Shown here: piece after piece, positions 8,343-17,475 of the stretch
Position numbering within the stretch: the first letter of the stretch is position 1
Layout of the letters: each line of letters begins with the position of its first letter
DNA from: Oscillospiraceae bacterium
Lineage (GTDB): Bacteria; Bacillota; Clostridia; Saccharofermentanales; Saccharofermentanaceae
Assembly (NCBI GenBank): GCA_015069205.1
Contig: SVIZ01000006.1
Span: 124,001-188,000, forward strand
DNA length: 64,000 bases
Reading direction: 5' to 3'
Program-made: the position numbers and the translations under genes
Notes under the pieces: generated by a model
What the model was told of the DNA's origin: nothing
What the model saw: the letters and a program-made list of their open reading frames with translations, nothing else
The model's database searches: none

Positions 8343-8876
8343 TCAGAATGAAGTATTGGCAAAAAGGCCTCTCTTATAGCCTCTTGAGTTTTCAGAATCG
8401 ATAAGTTCGAATCCTCTTTTTCCGTAGAATTCAACCATGTTCTTATTCGTGGCAGCAGAGTGGAGAAGTACACACTTTGTTCCATCTTCGCGTGCCATGT
8501 CCAGAGCTTTTGTGATGAGATCTATTCCGAGTCCCGTTTTCCTGTAGTTCTGGATTACAGCAAATCTGGAAATGTAGTAGGAGGGACCGGCTTTTTCGAG
8601 GAAGCTTAATGTCTTATCGGAGAAGTTGTAGATGATGGGATTCTCAACTCTTTTAAGGCAGATGGAGCCGACGATCTTTCCGTCTGATTCGGCAACAAGG
8701 CAGGTCTGACGGATTATTCTGTCGGCAACGCTCTCAACGCTCTCGGTCATTGCCTCAAGCATCGAAGATGATATCCCTGAATCCGTGCAATAAGTAAGCA
8801 TCGCGCTCTTTAGCAAGCGCGATACTTCAGCAGCGTCATTGACGGTAGCGATTCTTATTACGGGTCCTGTTTTCAT
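8343..8876 (-). CDS. GNAT family N-acetyltransferase at the end of the arginine operon
   Basis: The 177-residue product is a GNAT-fold acetyl-CoA-dependent transferase: VAESDGKIVGSICL (strand 2-3), SRFAVIQNYRKTGLGIDLITKA (acetyl-CoA loop, here RKTGLG in place of the usual R/QxxGxG/A) and FYGKRGFELID. Its ATG shares one base with the argF stop (TGATG), so it is translationally coupled to the arginine genes. That position makes an N-acetylglutamate synthase role possible, similar in size to short-form NAGS enzymes, but the sequence alone does not prove the substrate. It could be another amino-acid or peptide acetyltransferase. Confidence 0.85.
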   Translation of the reverse strand: MKTGPVIRIATVNDAAEVSRLLKSAMLTYCTDSGISSSMLEAMTESVESVADRIIRQTCLVAESDGKIVGSICLKRVENPIIYNFSDKTLSFLEKAGPSYYISRFAVIQNYRKTGLGIDLITKALDMAREDGTKCVLLHSAATNKNMVEFYGKRGFELIDSENSRGYKRGLFANTSF

Positions 8877-9799
8877 CAGTTAAGGAAGCAGTTTACAAGG
8901 ATAGCCTTGTGAGCGTGGAGTCTGTTCTCAGCCTCATCGAAAACAACGCTCTGAGGTCCGTCGATAACGTCTTCAGTAACTTCATAACCTCTGTAAGCAG
9001 GGAGGCAATGCATGAAGATTGCATCCTTGTGAGCTACGCCCATAAGCTTGGAGTTAACCTGATAGTTCTTGAAGATCTCAACTCTCTTGGCCTTCTCGGC
9101 TTCCTGGCCCATTGATGTCCATGTATCAGTGTAGATAACGTCAGCGCCTTCGGCAGCTTCGAAAGGATCTTCTGTCATGACGATCTTTGAACCCGTTACC
9201 TTTGCATCTTCCTTTGCTTCGTTTACATACTTGTCAGGGCATGTGTAGTCTTTGGGGCTTGCAACGGAGATATCCATTCCAGCCTTTGCGCAAGCATGGA
9301 GAAGGGAATTGGCCATGTTGTTGCCGTCACCGAGATAAGCCATCTTGAGACCCTTGAGTTTACCTTTGTGCTCCTTGATCGTAAGGAGGTCAGCTAATAC
9401 CTGTGTAGGATGCTGGTCGTCTGTAAGTCCGTTGATTACGGGAACCTTGCCATATTTAGCGAGGTCCTCGACATCCTGGTGGCTGAATGTTCTGATCATG
9501 ATGCCGTCAACCATTCCGGAAAGAACGTTTGCCGTATCGTAGATAGTCTCGCCTCTGCCGATCTGGATGTCGTTGTTGCTCAAAAAGAGTGCCTGGCCTC
9601 CGAGTTGATACATGCCGACTTCGAAAGATACTCTTGTTCTTGTGGATGACTTTGTAAAGATCATGGCAAGTGACTTACCTTTAAGAAGGTGGTGCTCAAT
9701 GCCTGCTTTTGTCTTAGCCTTAAGATCGATCGCCGTATCGAGAAGATAATCAAGATCTTCAAAGCTTACGTCTCTGTGGAAATCTATATAATGCTTCAT
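8876..9799 (-). CDS. argF: Ornithine carbamoyltransferase
   Basis: ArgF makes citrulline from ornithine and carbamoyl phosphate. The 307-residue protein carries the carbamoyl phosphate motif STRTR (KSSTRTRVSFE, about residue 53), the DQHPTQVLADL block and HCLPAYRGYEV near the C-terminus, which marks ornithine rather than aspartate specificity. It is the fourth gene of the argCBDF unit, and a biosynthetic role is favoured over catabolism because no arcA or arcC is nearby. Confidence 0.97.
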   Translation of the reverse strand: MKHYIDFHRDVSFEDLDYLLDTAIDLKAKTKAGIEHHLLKGKSLAMIFTKSSTRTRVSFEVGMYQLGGQALFLSNNDIQIGRGETIYDTANVLSGMVDGIMIRTFSHQDVEDLAKYGKVPVINGLTDDQHPTQVLADLLTIKEHKGKLKGLKMAYLGDGNNMANSLLHACAKAGMDISVASPKDYTCPDKYVNEAKEDAKVTGSKIVMTEDPFEAAEGADVIYTDTWTSMGQEAEKAKRVEIFKNYQVNSKLMGVAHKDAIFMHCLPAYRGYEVTEDVIDGPQSVVFDEAENRLHAHKAILVNCFLN

Positions 9800-9823
9800 T
9801 TTTCTAATGTCTCCTTATTCTCT

Positions 9824-11182
9824 TTATTCGTCGTCAGGTGTGGCGTCTTTGGGTGTTGTAAGTCCTGCTGCATCAAGCTTGTCGATCTTTGCACTTCCGA
9901 TGCTTGCAGCTGATTCCTTGACCTGCTTCTTCGTGGGGAGCGCGTCCTTGATCCTTCCGAAAACATTCTTGGGACCTGCAGTGTTCTTCAAGATCTTGTC
10001 CAATGCTTTGACGAACTGGTTTGCCTGGGCCTTTGTGATGATGAGCGGAGGGGCAAGTCTGATTGTTGATTTTCCGATAGCGCTTACGAGGATGCCCATC
10101 GTGAAGAGCTGCTCACGCATACCCTGCGCGGTGATCGTATCGTCGAATTCGATACCGATGAGAAGGCCCTTGCCTCTTACCGAACGGATGCAGTTGTACT
10201 TTGATCTGAGCTTGTTAAGCTTCTCGAAAAGTTCTGCGCTTACATCCTGAACATTATCAATGATGCCTTCCTGTTCGATCGTTTCCATTACGGCATTACC
10301 TGCTGCGCAAGCGAGAGGATTGCCGCCGAATGTTGAGCCGTGGTCACCGGGTTTAAAGCCTGTAGCGATCTCGTTTGTTGTGAGCATCGCGCCGATCGGA
10401 ACTCCGCCGCCAAGACCCTTTGCGAGAGTCATGATGTCAGGTACTACACCGTATGTCTGGTAGCAGAAGAGCTTGCCTGAACGGCCGATACCTGTCTGGA
10501 CTTCATCGAAGATGAGGATGATGCCCTTTTCAGAGCAGAGCTTTCTTACTTCCTTAATGTATTCAAGGTCAGCCGGATGAACGCCGCTCTCACCCTGGAT
10601 GAGCTCGAGCATGATCGCTGCAGTCTTGGGATTAACAGCTTCGATCAGTGCGTCGATATCGTTATAAGGTACGTGAACAAAGCCCGGAACGTTAGGCTCG
10701 AAAGGCCTTGAGAACTTCTCCTGGCCTGTAGCTGCAATAGTTCCCATCGTTCTTCCGTGGAAGCTCATGTTTGCAGTGATGATCTCGTATTTATTTACAT
10801 CCTTATAGTAGAAGTAACTTCTTGCGAGCTTGATTGCTGCTTCGTTAGCTTCAGCACCGGAGTTGCAGAAGAATACCTTGTCTGCAAAGCTTGCGCGGCA
10901 TAGTCTGTATGCGAGTTCTGACTTCTCCGGAATATAGTAGTAGTTACAAGCGTGAATGATGCTCTTTGCCTGTGAGCAGATAGCTGAAGTAAGCTTCGGA
11001 TGCGCATATCCGAGGCAGTTTACGGCGATGCCGCCGATCATGTCCAGATATTTTTTTCCTTCGGTATCGTAAAGATAGCATCCCTTGCCTTTTACGAAAG
11101 CAACAGGGAGGAGGTTAAATACCTGAAGACAATAATTCTTATCAAAATCCTGAATCAGAGCGAGATCATTTTCTATACTCAT
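9824..11182 (-). CDS. argD: Acetylornithine aminotransferase
   Basis: ArgD is a PLP enzyme converting N-acetylglutamate semialdehyde to N-acetylornithine. Family marks include [15 protein letters not shown], the [11 protein letters not shown] strand, the PLP lysine region ([15 protein letters not shown]) and [15 protein letters not shown]. The first 400 residues match the family; about 50 extra residues at the C-terminus (from [10 protein letters not shown] on) are polar and unlike the catalytic domain. Its start overlaps the argB end by 17 bases. Confidence 0.95.
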   Translation of the reverse strand: MSIENDLALIQDFDKNYCLQVFNLLPVAFVKGKGCYLYDTEGKKYLDMIGGIAVNCLGYAHPKLTSAICSQAKSIIHACNYYYIPEKSELAYRLCRASFADKVFFCNSGAEANEAAIKLARSYFYYKDVNKYEIITANMSFHGRTMGTIAATGQEKFSRPFEPNVPGFVHVPYNDIDALIEAVNPKTAAIMLELIQGESGVHPADLEYIKEVRKLCSEKGIILIFDEVQTGIGRSGKLFCYQTYGVVPDIMTLAKGLGGGVPIGAMLTTNEIATGFKPGDHGSTFGGNPLACAAGNAVMETIEQEGIIDNVQDVSAELFEKLNKLRSKYNCIRSVRGKGLLIGIEFDDTITAQGMREQLFTMGILVSAIGKSTIRLAPPLIITKAQANQFVKALDKILKNTAGPKNVFGRIKDALPTKKQVKESAASIGSAKIDKLDAAGLTTPKDATPDDE

Positions 11183-12110
11183 AATGTTCTTTTTTCTCCT
11201 TTACGATCATTGTGCCGATGCCGTTCTTTGTAAATGTTTCAAGAATAATAGAATGAGGGATCCTTCCATCTATTATGTGGGCTCTGTCGACACCTCGCAA
11301 TACCGTATCAAGACAGCCTTCGATCTTCGGGATCATGCCGCCTTTGATAATGCCCTCCTCAACGAGATCTTTGATATCATTCTGATCCAGAACGGGAATG
11401 ATATAGTCCGAACCGTCTTCAAGTTTCTTCAATACGCCGCCGACGTCGGTAAGCGTGATGAGCTTTGAAGCGCCCAATGCAACAGCTACCTCTGCTGCGA
11501 CTGTATCTGCGTTGATATTGTAGCTCTCGCCGTCTTTTCCGACGCCGATAGGTGCGATGACGGGGATATACTCGTCGTTTGCAAGCATGGAGATGACCTT
11601 GGTGTTGATCTTCTTGATCTTGCCTACATAACCGATATCAATGCTGTTGCCTTCGGCATCTTCTGTCATTTTCTCTGCTTCGATGAGGTTGCCGTCGATA
11701 CCTGAAATACCGATAGCTTTAGCGCCCTTGCCGCAAAGAGTTGAGACGATGTCCTTATTTGTCTTACCGATGAGGACCATCTGGGCATAACCCATGGTCT
11801 CTTCGTCTGTATATCTCAAGCCGTTTACGAAGTGGGATTCCTTATTAACCTTATTAAGCATGTCGCTGATGTCAGGTCCGCCGCCGTGAACGATTACGGG
11901 ATTGATGCCGATATACTTGAGAAGAGTGATATCGTCCATGACAGACTGCTTCAGTTCTTCGTTGATCATGGCATTTCCGCCGTACTTGATGACGAATGTC
12001 TGGCCTCTCATCTTCCTGATGTAAGGAAGAGATTCGATAAGGATCGATGCCCTGTCTACGTTATTCTTCATGTCGCCCGTGATTACGGGATTTTCTTTCT
12101 GTCCTGCCAT
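11166..12110 (-). CDS. argB: Acetylglutamate kinase
   Basis: ArgB phosphorylates N-acetylglutamate, the second step of arginine synthesis. The 314-residue amino acid kinase has VIKYGGNAM at residue about 40, the substrate loop [10 protein letters not shown], the [20 protein letters not shown] segment and the LTDVGGV motif. The extended N-terminal helix (about 30 residues before the kinase core) resembles arginine-inhibited NAGKs, which suggests but does not prove feedback control. It sits 2 bases after argC and overlaps argD. Confidence 0.96.
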   Translation of the reverse strand: MAGQKENPVITGDMKNNVDRASILIESLPYIRKMRGQTFVIKYGGNAMINEELKQSVMDDITLLKYIGINPVIVHGGGPDISDMLNKVNKESHFVNGLRYTDEETMGYAQMVLIGKTNKDIVSTLCGKGAKAIGISGIDGNLIEAEKMTEDAEGNSIDIGYVGKIKKINTKVISMLANDEYIPVIAPIGVGKDGESYNINADTVAAEVAVALGASKLITLTDVGGVLKKLEDGSDYIIPVLDQNDIKDLVEEGIIKGGMIPKIEGCLDTVLRGVDRAHIIDGRIPHSIILETFTKNGIGTMIVKEKKEHYEYRK

Positions 12111-12112
12111 GA

Positions 12113-13189
12113 TCAGATACCTCTTACGATATTCTTAAGTCCGGAAGTCTCTTCGAATCCGAACATTACGTTTGCTGCCTGTATTGCCTGAAGAGCTGCG
12201 CCCTTGCCGAGATTGTCCTGTGCCGTGAAGAGCTTGATGATTCCTGTCTCGGGATCGAAAACTCCGTTTACGTCAATGTAGTTTGAACAAGCTACTGCCT
12301 TAACGTCCGGCAGTTCCTTTCCGGAAAGCACTCTTACGAATGTCTCGTCTTTATAAAATTCCTTATATATAGCGTTGATCTTCTCTGAAGAAATATCACT
12401 GAATTCCTTTGAAGGCTTTGCATAGACCGTAGCGAGCATTCCGCGCTTGAAGGGTGCTAAGTGGGGAGTAAAGGTTACAGTTACGTCACCCGGATTTTTT
12501 CCTGCAAGGAAAGAGCACTGCTCGGAAATCTCTGTTGTGTGGCGGTGTCCCACAGCGCCGTAAGGCTTGAATGACTCATCAACTTCGCAAAAGGCATATG
12601 CGAGATCTGATTTTCTTCCCGCGCCGCTTACGCCTGATGTTGCATCGATGATGATCGAGTTTTCTTCAATAAGGTGAGCCTTAAGGAAGGGGGCAAGCGC
12701 GATAAGTGAACATGTCGGATAACAACCGGGATTTGCTACGAGATTAGCTGTCTTGAGCTGCTCTCTGTAGAATTCGGGAAGTCCGTATACTGCGTTCTGC
12801 AAAAGTTCCGGATTGGGATGTGTAAGCTTATAAGACTTCTCGTATGTTGCAAGATCCTTATATCTGAAGTCACCGCTGTGGTCGATTACCTTTACGCCTT
12901 CAGCAAGGAGCTCGGGAACGATCTTAGCTGATACTCCGTGGGGAAGAGCAGTGATAACGAGATCGGAATCCTTTGCTACTTCGGCATAGGGGAGATCTTC
13001 ACAAAGATTATCTACGATTCCCCTGAATTCGGGATAGATATCAGAATAAGGCTTGCCTGCAAAAGTCTGGCTTGTAAGATGGCGGAATCTGAAGTAAGGG
13101 TGGTTTGCAAAACCTCGTACGAGTTCTGCACCTACATATCCTGTTGAACCAATGATAGATACGTACTTTACAGCTTCTTCAGTTGCCAT
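12113..13189 (-). CDS. argC: N-acetyl-gamma-glutamyl-phosphate reductase
   Basis: ArgC reduces N-acetylglutamyl phosphate with NADPH. The Rossmann motif [15 protein letters not shown] is at the N-terminus and the active-site cysteine is in [13 protein letters not shown]. The ORF track extends to 13432, but that upstream part holds the promoter and operators. The true start is the ATG at 13189 ([11 protein letters not shown]), preceded by GGAGGAATTTAAC. This gives 358 residues, close to the family norm of 345. It is the first gene of the operon. Confidence 0.96.
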   Translation of the reverse strand: MATEEAVKYVSIIGSTGYVGAELVRGFANHPYFRFRHLTSQTFAGKPYSDIYPEFRGIVDNLCEDLPYAEVAKDSDLVITALPHGVSAKIVPELLAEGVKVIDHSGDFRYKDLATYEKSYKLTHPNPELLQNAVYGLPEFYREQLKTANLVANPGCYPTCSLIALAPFLKAHLIEENSIIIDATSGVSGAGRKSDLAYAFCEVDESFKPYGAVGHRHTTEISEQCSFLAGKNPGDVTVTFTPHLAPFKRGMLATVYAKPSKEFSDISSEKINAIYKEFYKDETFVRVLSGKELPDVKAVACSNYIDVNGVFDPETGIIKLFTAQDNLGKGAALQAIQAANVMFGFEETSGLKNIVRGI

Positions 13190-13241
13190 GTTAAATTCCT
13201 CCGTAAGAGTGAGATTCCCCACCCTGATGTGTGATTTATGC

Positions 13242-13287
13242 AATATAATGCATAAATATTCAAAAGTCAACATAAATATGCATAATT
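13242..13287 (-). promoter_or_regulatory. argC promoter overlapped by two ARG-box-like operators
   Basis: On the minus strand TTGACT (13270-13265), a 17-base spacer and TATATT (13247-13242) form a strong promoter. The spacer itself reads TTTGAATATTTATGCATT with its flank, matching the ARG-box consensus wnTGAATwwwwATTCAnw at all but one position. A second, weaker copy (AACATAAATATGCA on the plus strand, 13269-13282) is centred 20 bp away, covering the -35 upstream side. Two boxes about two helical turns apart are typical for ArgR/AhrC hexamers. The 472-base gap 13190-13661 holds this promoter, a perfect dyad (13547-13568) and the msmK-like leader; no gene is supported in it. Confidence 0.75.
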
Positions 13288-13546
13288 TACTACATATATT
13301 ATTGAGGGGATCTAACACGCATAATATCGCTAATATCCCGGTCATGTGCTTCCGGGGGTCTTTTAGTAATAAAAAAGTAATATTATTTTTTTGGATTTTC
13401 ATCACAAAAAGGTATATTGCACAATATAACAAAAGTCCGAAAATGCTTTATTTTGCTTGTTTTGCCTCTTTTTCTTGTACAACACTCACAAAATAGTTTA
13501 AGGGTATTTGATATATTTACCAAGCAAGGCAAATTACTATCCCAAA

Positions 13547-13568
13547 TTCCCAAAACATTTTTTGGGAA
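13547..13568. repeat. Perfect 9-bp inverted repeat upstream of the MsmK-like gene
   Basis: TTCCCAAAA-CATT-TTTTGGGAA is a perfect dyad about 95 bases before the ABC ATPase start. It could be a repressor operator or an RNA hairpin in the leader; no clear promoter could be fixed to decide between these. Confidence 0.6.
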
Positions 13569-13661
13569 ATGTGTCATATAGTAATGAAAATTACGTTTTG
13601 ATACTATTCTCGTAGTTATCAAGCCCAGATGTATGGGCACAATTTTGGAGGTTTGAAGAAT

Positions 13662-14777
13662 ATGGCAAGTTTATCTTTCCAGCATGTTTACAAAAAGTAT
13701 GAGGGCGGCGTTGTTGCTGTATCAGATTTTAATCTTGACGTAGCAGATAAGGAATTCGTTATCCTCGTAGGTCCTTCAGGATGCGGTAAGTCTACAACAC
13801 TTCGTATGCTCGCTGGTCTTGAAGATATTTCAGAAGGTGAAATTTATATCGACGATCGTTGTGTAAACGACGTTCTTCCTAAGGACAGAGACATCGCAAT
13901 GGTTTTCCAGAACTACGCTCTCTATCCTCATATGTCAGTTCGCGACAACATGGCTTTCGCTCTTAAGCTCAGAAAGATGCCTAAGGACGAGATCAACCGC
14001 CGTGTACAGGAAGCAGCTAAGATCCTTGAGATCGAGCACTTGCTTGACAGAAAGCCTAAGGCTCTCTCCGGTGGTCAGCGTCAGAGAGTTGCTCTCGGCC
14101 GTGCTATCGTTCGTGACCCTAAGGTCTTCCTCATGGACGAGCCTCTCTCAAACCTCGACGCTAAGCTCCGTGTACAGATGCGTGTTGAGATCACAAAGCT
14201 TCACCACAGACTTAAGACAACATTCGTTTACGTTACACACGACCAGACAGAGGCTATGACCATGGGTACCAGAATCGTAGTTATGAAGGATGGTTTCATT
14301 CAGCAGGTTGACTCTCCTACGGAGCTCTATGACAACCCGGTTAACACATTCGTTGCAGGATTCATCGGAATGCCTCCTATGAACTTTATCAATGCTGTTA
14401 TCAACGTTGAGGGTTCTGACGTATTCGTTTCTTTCGAGAACGTTACAATCAAGCTCCCTGAGAGATATGCAGTTGAAGAAGTTATGGATCGTGACGGTCA
14501 GGAAGTTATCTTCGGTGTAAGACCTGAGGCAATCACAGACGATATTACATACGTTACTGATCACCCTGAGTCTGCATTCACAGCTGACGTAGACGTCGTC
14601 GAAATGCTCGGTGCTGAGACATATCTCTACGTTACAGTTAACGGATCACTCCCGCTCACATGCCGTGTTGACCCTACAACTTCACAGTCTGCAGTTGGTC
14701 AGGTTGTTGACCTCGCAGTTGACTCTAACCGTATCCACCTCTTCGATAAGGATACAGAGCAGAGCATCATTTCTTAA
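13662..14777 (+). CDS. Sugar ABC transporter ATP-binding protein, MsmK/UgpC type
   Basis: This 371-residue protein is a complete CUT1-family ATPase: Walker A GPSGCGKST (residue about 36), Q-loop FQNYALYPHM, signature LSGGQRQRVALGRA, Walker B VFLMDEPLSNLDAKLR, H-loop VYVTHDQ, and a C-terminal MalK-type regulatory domain (TOBE, about 235-371). Such ATPases often serve several sugar importers in Firmicutes. It is transcribed alone, flanked by a long leader and a terminator, with no permease beside it. The track's upstream start at 13629 is unlikely; GGAGG at 13647-13651 precedes ATG 13662. Codon choice is strongly biased (as in ribosomal genes), suggesting high expression. Confidence 0.93.
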   Translation: MASLSFQHVYKKYEGGVVAVSDFNLDVADKEFVILVGPSGCGKSTTLRMLAGLEDISEGEIYIDDRCVNDVLPKDRDIAMVFQNYALYPHMSVRDNMAFALKLRKMPKDEINRRVQEAAKILEIEHLLDRKPKALSGGQRQRVALGRAIVRDPKVFLMDEPLSNLDAKLRVQMRVEITKLHHRLKTTFVYVTHDQTEAMTMGTRIVVMKDGFIQQVDSPTELYDNPVNTFVAGFIGMPPMNFINAVINVEGSDVFVSFENVTIKLPERYAVEEVMDRDGQEVIFGVRPEAITDDITYVTDHPESAFTADVDVVEMLGAETYLYVTVNGSLPLTCRVDPTTSQSAVGQVVDLAVDSNRIHLFDKDTEQSIIS

Positions 14778-14802
14778 TCTTAATAATTCGAGAACCTCAA
14801 TT

Positions 14803-14843
14803 AGAGGCCGTGACTCTTGTAAAAGAGCTCACGGCCTCTTTTA
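14803..14843 (+). terminator. Terminator after the MsmK-like ATPase gene
   Basis: AGAGGCCGTGA and TCACGGCCTCT form an 11-bp perfect stem followed by TTTTA. Confidence 0.88.
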
Positions 14844-14956
14844 TGTGGCAAAAAAGAGACAAAAACGGGCGTTTGCTTGCACCTTTTTGAGAATAATAAT
14901 ATTATTTAGAGTAGCGTTTTAGGCGTTCTTATTGATTTCTAAAAGAGGTAGAAGCA

Positions 14957-16063
14957 ATGGAAGAGATTAAGAAATGTATGCGTCAGGTAAAAACAATTAT
15001 TTCCGCTAACTGCGGCGTAATTGATACGGCGGGCAAGATCCTTGCTGCTACGAATGAGATTGGTGAAGAAGAGACAGATCCTTCCTTCAGAGCAGTCGTA
15101 TCTTCCGATAATCTTTTCGCTTCCACAGCAGACAGAACATACCTCAAGGTGTTCATCGGCGAACAGCTCAAGTACATCCTTTACATTGAGAGCACGGATC
15201 CGGATTCAAAGGTAACACTCCAGCTCATCGCAGAGTGGATGAAGACTTTGGTCAAGGAAAAGGGTACTGATGCCGAGAAGGCGATCTTTATCCGTAATGT
15301 ATTGCTCGATAACGAGATCAGAAGCGAAGTGCCTATGATCGCAAGAGGCTATAAGATCGACTGCAACGATCCGAGACTCGTTCTCGTAGTTAGAACTACT
15401 GCAGAGCAGAGTGCAGAAGCATTTGAGATCCTGCAGAACCTTTATACAGATTCAGATGTTGCTACTGTCATCTCCATGGATGATACAACGGCAATCGTTA
15501 TCATTGACGCTCTTGAATCACAGGTCAGCGAAGATACAAGAGACAGCTTTATCGAAGAGACTGCACAGTCCGTACTGGCATGCCTCACATCCGAAGGCTG
15601 CAAGGCAAAGGTCGCTGTAGGTTCTGTCGTAGGTTCGTTCATGGATATAAGCAAGTCTTACTCTGATGCCATGACGGCACTTAAGGTAAGCAAGATCTTT
15701 GACGGTGAATCTGACCTTTCAAGATATGACAAGTTAGGTCTCGGAAGGCTTATTTATCAGCTTCCTAAGCCCCTCTGCGAAATGTTCATCAGAGAGGTTT
15801 TCCCCAACGAGGCATTCAAGCAGCTCGACGAAGAAACAAGAACAACGATCGATACTTTCTTTGCCAACGACTTGAACGGTTCCGAGACTTCAAGAGAATT
15901 GTTCGTACACAGAAACACTCTCGTGTACAGACTTGAGAAGGTAAAGACCAAGACAGGCCTCGATCTCAGAAAATTTGATGATGCGGTACTCTTTAAGATG
16001 GCGACAATGGTAAGGACCTATATCGATTATCTTAACGATACCAATGACAACAAGATCAGGTAA
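14957..16063 (+). CDS. CdaR/PucR-like helix-turn-helix transcriptional regulator
   Basis: The 368-residue product ends in the PucR/CdaR C-terminal helix-turn-helix (TSRELFVHRNTLVYRLEKVKTKTGLDLRKFDDAVLFKMA). Upstream lies a GGDEF-like CdaR central domain (about 150-270) and an N-terminal sensory region (IISANCGVIDTAGKILAATNE). Members regulate sugar-acid, purine or amino-acid use; the ligand here is unknown. Its stop is 6 bases before the ftsE start, so it may be co-transcribed with the ftsEX cluster, an unusual neighbour that could mean local control or mere adjacency. An AGAGGTAGAAGC site precedes the ATG. Confidence 0.85.
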   Translation: MEEIKKCMRQVKTIISANCGVIDTAGKILAATNEIGEEETDPSFRAVVSSDNLFASTADRTYLKVFIGEQLKYILYIESTDPDSKVTLQLIAEWMKTLVKEKGTDAEKAIFIRNVLLDNEIRSEVPMIARGYKIDCNDPRLVLVVRTTAEQSAEAFEILQNLYTDSDVATVISMDDTTAIVIIDALESQVSEDTRDSFIEETAQSVLACLTSEGCKAKVAVGSVVGSFMDISKSYSDAMTALKVSKIFDGESDLSRYDKLGLGRLIYQLPKPLCEMFIREVFPNEAFKQLDEETRTTIDTFFANDLNGSETSRELFVHRNTLVYRLEKVKTKTGLDLRKFDDAVLFKMATMVRTYIDYLNDTNDNKIR

Positions 16064-16068
16064 CTAAT

Positions 16069-17475
16069 TTGATAGATTTTATTGACGTTGAGAAAACATA
16101 CAAGTCGGGAGTTGAGGCTCTCAAGGGTGTCAGCTTCACGATCGAAGACGGTGAATTCGTCTTCATAATAGGCAAATCAGGTTCAGGTAAGTCGACTCTT
16201 CTCAAGTGCATTACATGCGAAGAGACCCCGACTTCAGGTAAAGTCACTATCGACAACTTTGACATCTCACATATGAGCCGTGCGCTCGTACCTGTTTTGC
16301 GCCGTAAGATCGGCATGATTTATCAGGATTTCCGTTTGATCGAGACCAAGACGGTCGCAGAGAATGTTGCATTCGCAGGCGAGATCATCGGTGTTCCCAA
16401 GCAGAGTCTCATGAATACAGTCCAGATCTGCCTCTCGGTAGTAGGACTCAAAGATAAAGCTGACTGTTATCCTCAGGAACTTTCCGGTGGTGAGCAGCAA
16501 CGAGTTGCCATTGCAAGAGCGATGGTAAACAACCCCAGCCTTATAGTCGCTGACGAGCCTACGGGAAACCTTGACCCTGAGACATCCGAGGCGATAATGG
16601 CGATGCTCTTAGAGCTCAACCAGAACGGCGGCACCACGATAATCATCTGCACACACGACAGCACGATGGTTGACCGCATGAAACAGAGAGTTATCGAGAT
16701 CGATGACGGTCTTGTCGCAAGAGACGAGAAGCGAAGCGGCTATAAGGGTGAACAGACAGATACAAGTGCATCTGCTCCCCAGACGGCAAGGACCTCACTT
16801 TACGGCGGTTCAAGAAGCGTTGCTTTCGGCGATGACGAAGAATATGGCGATAATTACGATGATCCGGCTTACGGGACTTCTGAAGTAATAGATCATAATG
16901 CCGGTCTTGTTTTTGGAGAAATGGCAGGCGGTGATGTTCAGAAAGCCGTTCCTGCAGAAGAACTTTTCGAGCCTGAAGAAGAAAAGGTAGTTGAGGAAGT
17001 TATTGCTGAAGAAGTAATTCCCGAAGAGGTTATTCCCGAAGTTACGGAAGTATCAGGGCCTGTTATCGAGGAACCGGTATTACAGGAAGAGCCCGTTCAG
17101 GCTGAACCTGAGATAATCGAGATCAACATTCCCGAAAATGACACACCGGTAGCATTCGGAGACGAGGTCATTGAAGCACCTTCAGCTCCGTCCGAACCTG
17201 AAAAGACTCCTGAAAAGACTCCTGTAGCGCCTGTTGCTGCATCTGTCGATGAAGATCCCGACATAACATCTTCTGATGAACTTGCTTTCCCCAACAAGGA
17301 AGCATCTGATGAATCCAGAGAATTCAAGCGTGAACAGAAGCGCAAGGCACGTGAGGAGAAGCTTGCCCAGAAGGAAGCTAAGCGTCAGGAAAAGCTCAAT
17401 AAGAAGAAAAAGGTGAGAGGCACAGGCTTCACACCTGACAGTGACATAGATATTTTCCCGGAGGACGATGAATAA
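16069..17475 (+). CDS. ftsE: Cell division ATP-binding protein FtsE with a long acidic C-terminal extension
   Basis: FtsE is the ATPase of the FtsEX complex that activates peptidoglycan hydrolases. Residues 1 to about 225 are a normal FtsE: Walker A GKSGSGKST, YQDFRLIETKTVAENVAF, signature LSGGEQQRVAIARA, Walker B LIVADEPTGNLDP. The remaining roughly 240 residues are not part of the family: a linker, a Glu/Val/Pro-rich repeat (EEVIAEEVIPEEVIPEVTE), and a Lys/Arg/Glu-rich helix (RKAREEKLAQKEAKRQEK) with an acidic end. Translation starts at TTG 16069, with a weak AGG inside the preceding gene end. The tail may contact FtsX, the divisome or membrane; this is inference. Confidence 0.93.
   Translation: MIDFIDVEKTYKSGVEALKGVSFTIEDGEFVFIIGKSGSGKSTLLKCITCEETPTSGKVTIDNFDISHMSRALVPVLRRKIGMIYQDFRLIETKTVAENVAFAGEIIGVPKQSLMNTVQICLSVVGLKDKADCYPQELSGGEQQRVAIARAMVNNPSLIVADEPTGNLDPETSEAIMAMLLELNQNGGTTIIICTHDSTMVDRMKQRVIEIDDGLVARDEKRSGYKGEQTDTSASAPQTARTSLYGGSRSVAFGDDEEYGDNYDDPAYGTSEVIDHNAGLVFGEMAGGDVQKAVPAEELFEPEEEKVVEEVIAEEVIPEEVIPEVTEVSGPVIEEPVLQEEPVQAEPEIIEINIPENDTPVAFGDEVIEAPSAPSEPEKTPEKTPVAPVAASVDEDPDITSSDELAFPNKEASDESREFKREQKRKAREEKLAQKEAKRQEKLNKKKKVRGTGFTPDSDIDIFPEDDE

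Noticed and set aside
13190-13432. ORF-track N-terminal extension of argC
   Set aside because: This part holds the promoter, operators and ribosome binding site; the ArgC fold begins right after the ATG at 13189.
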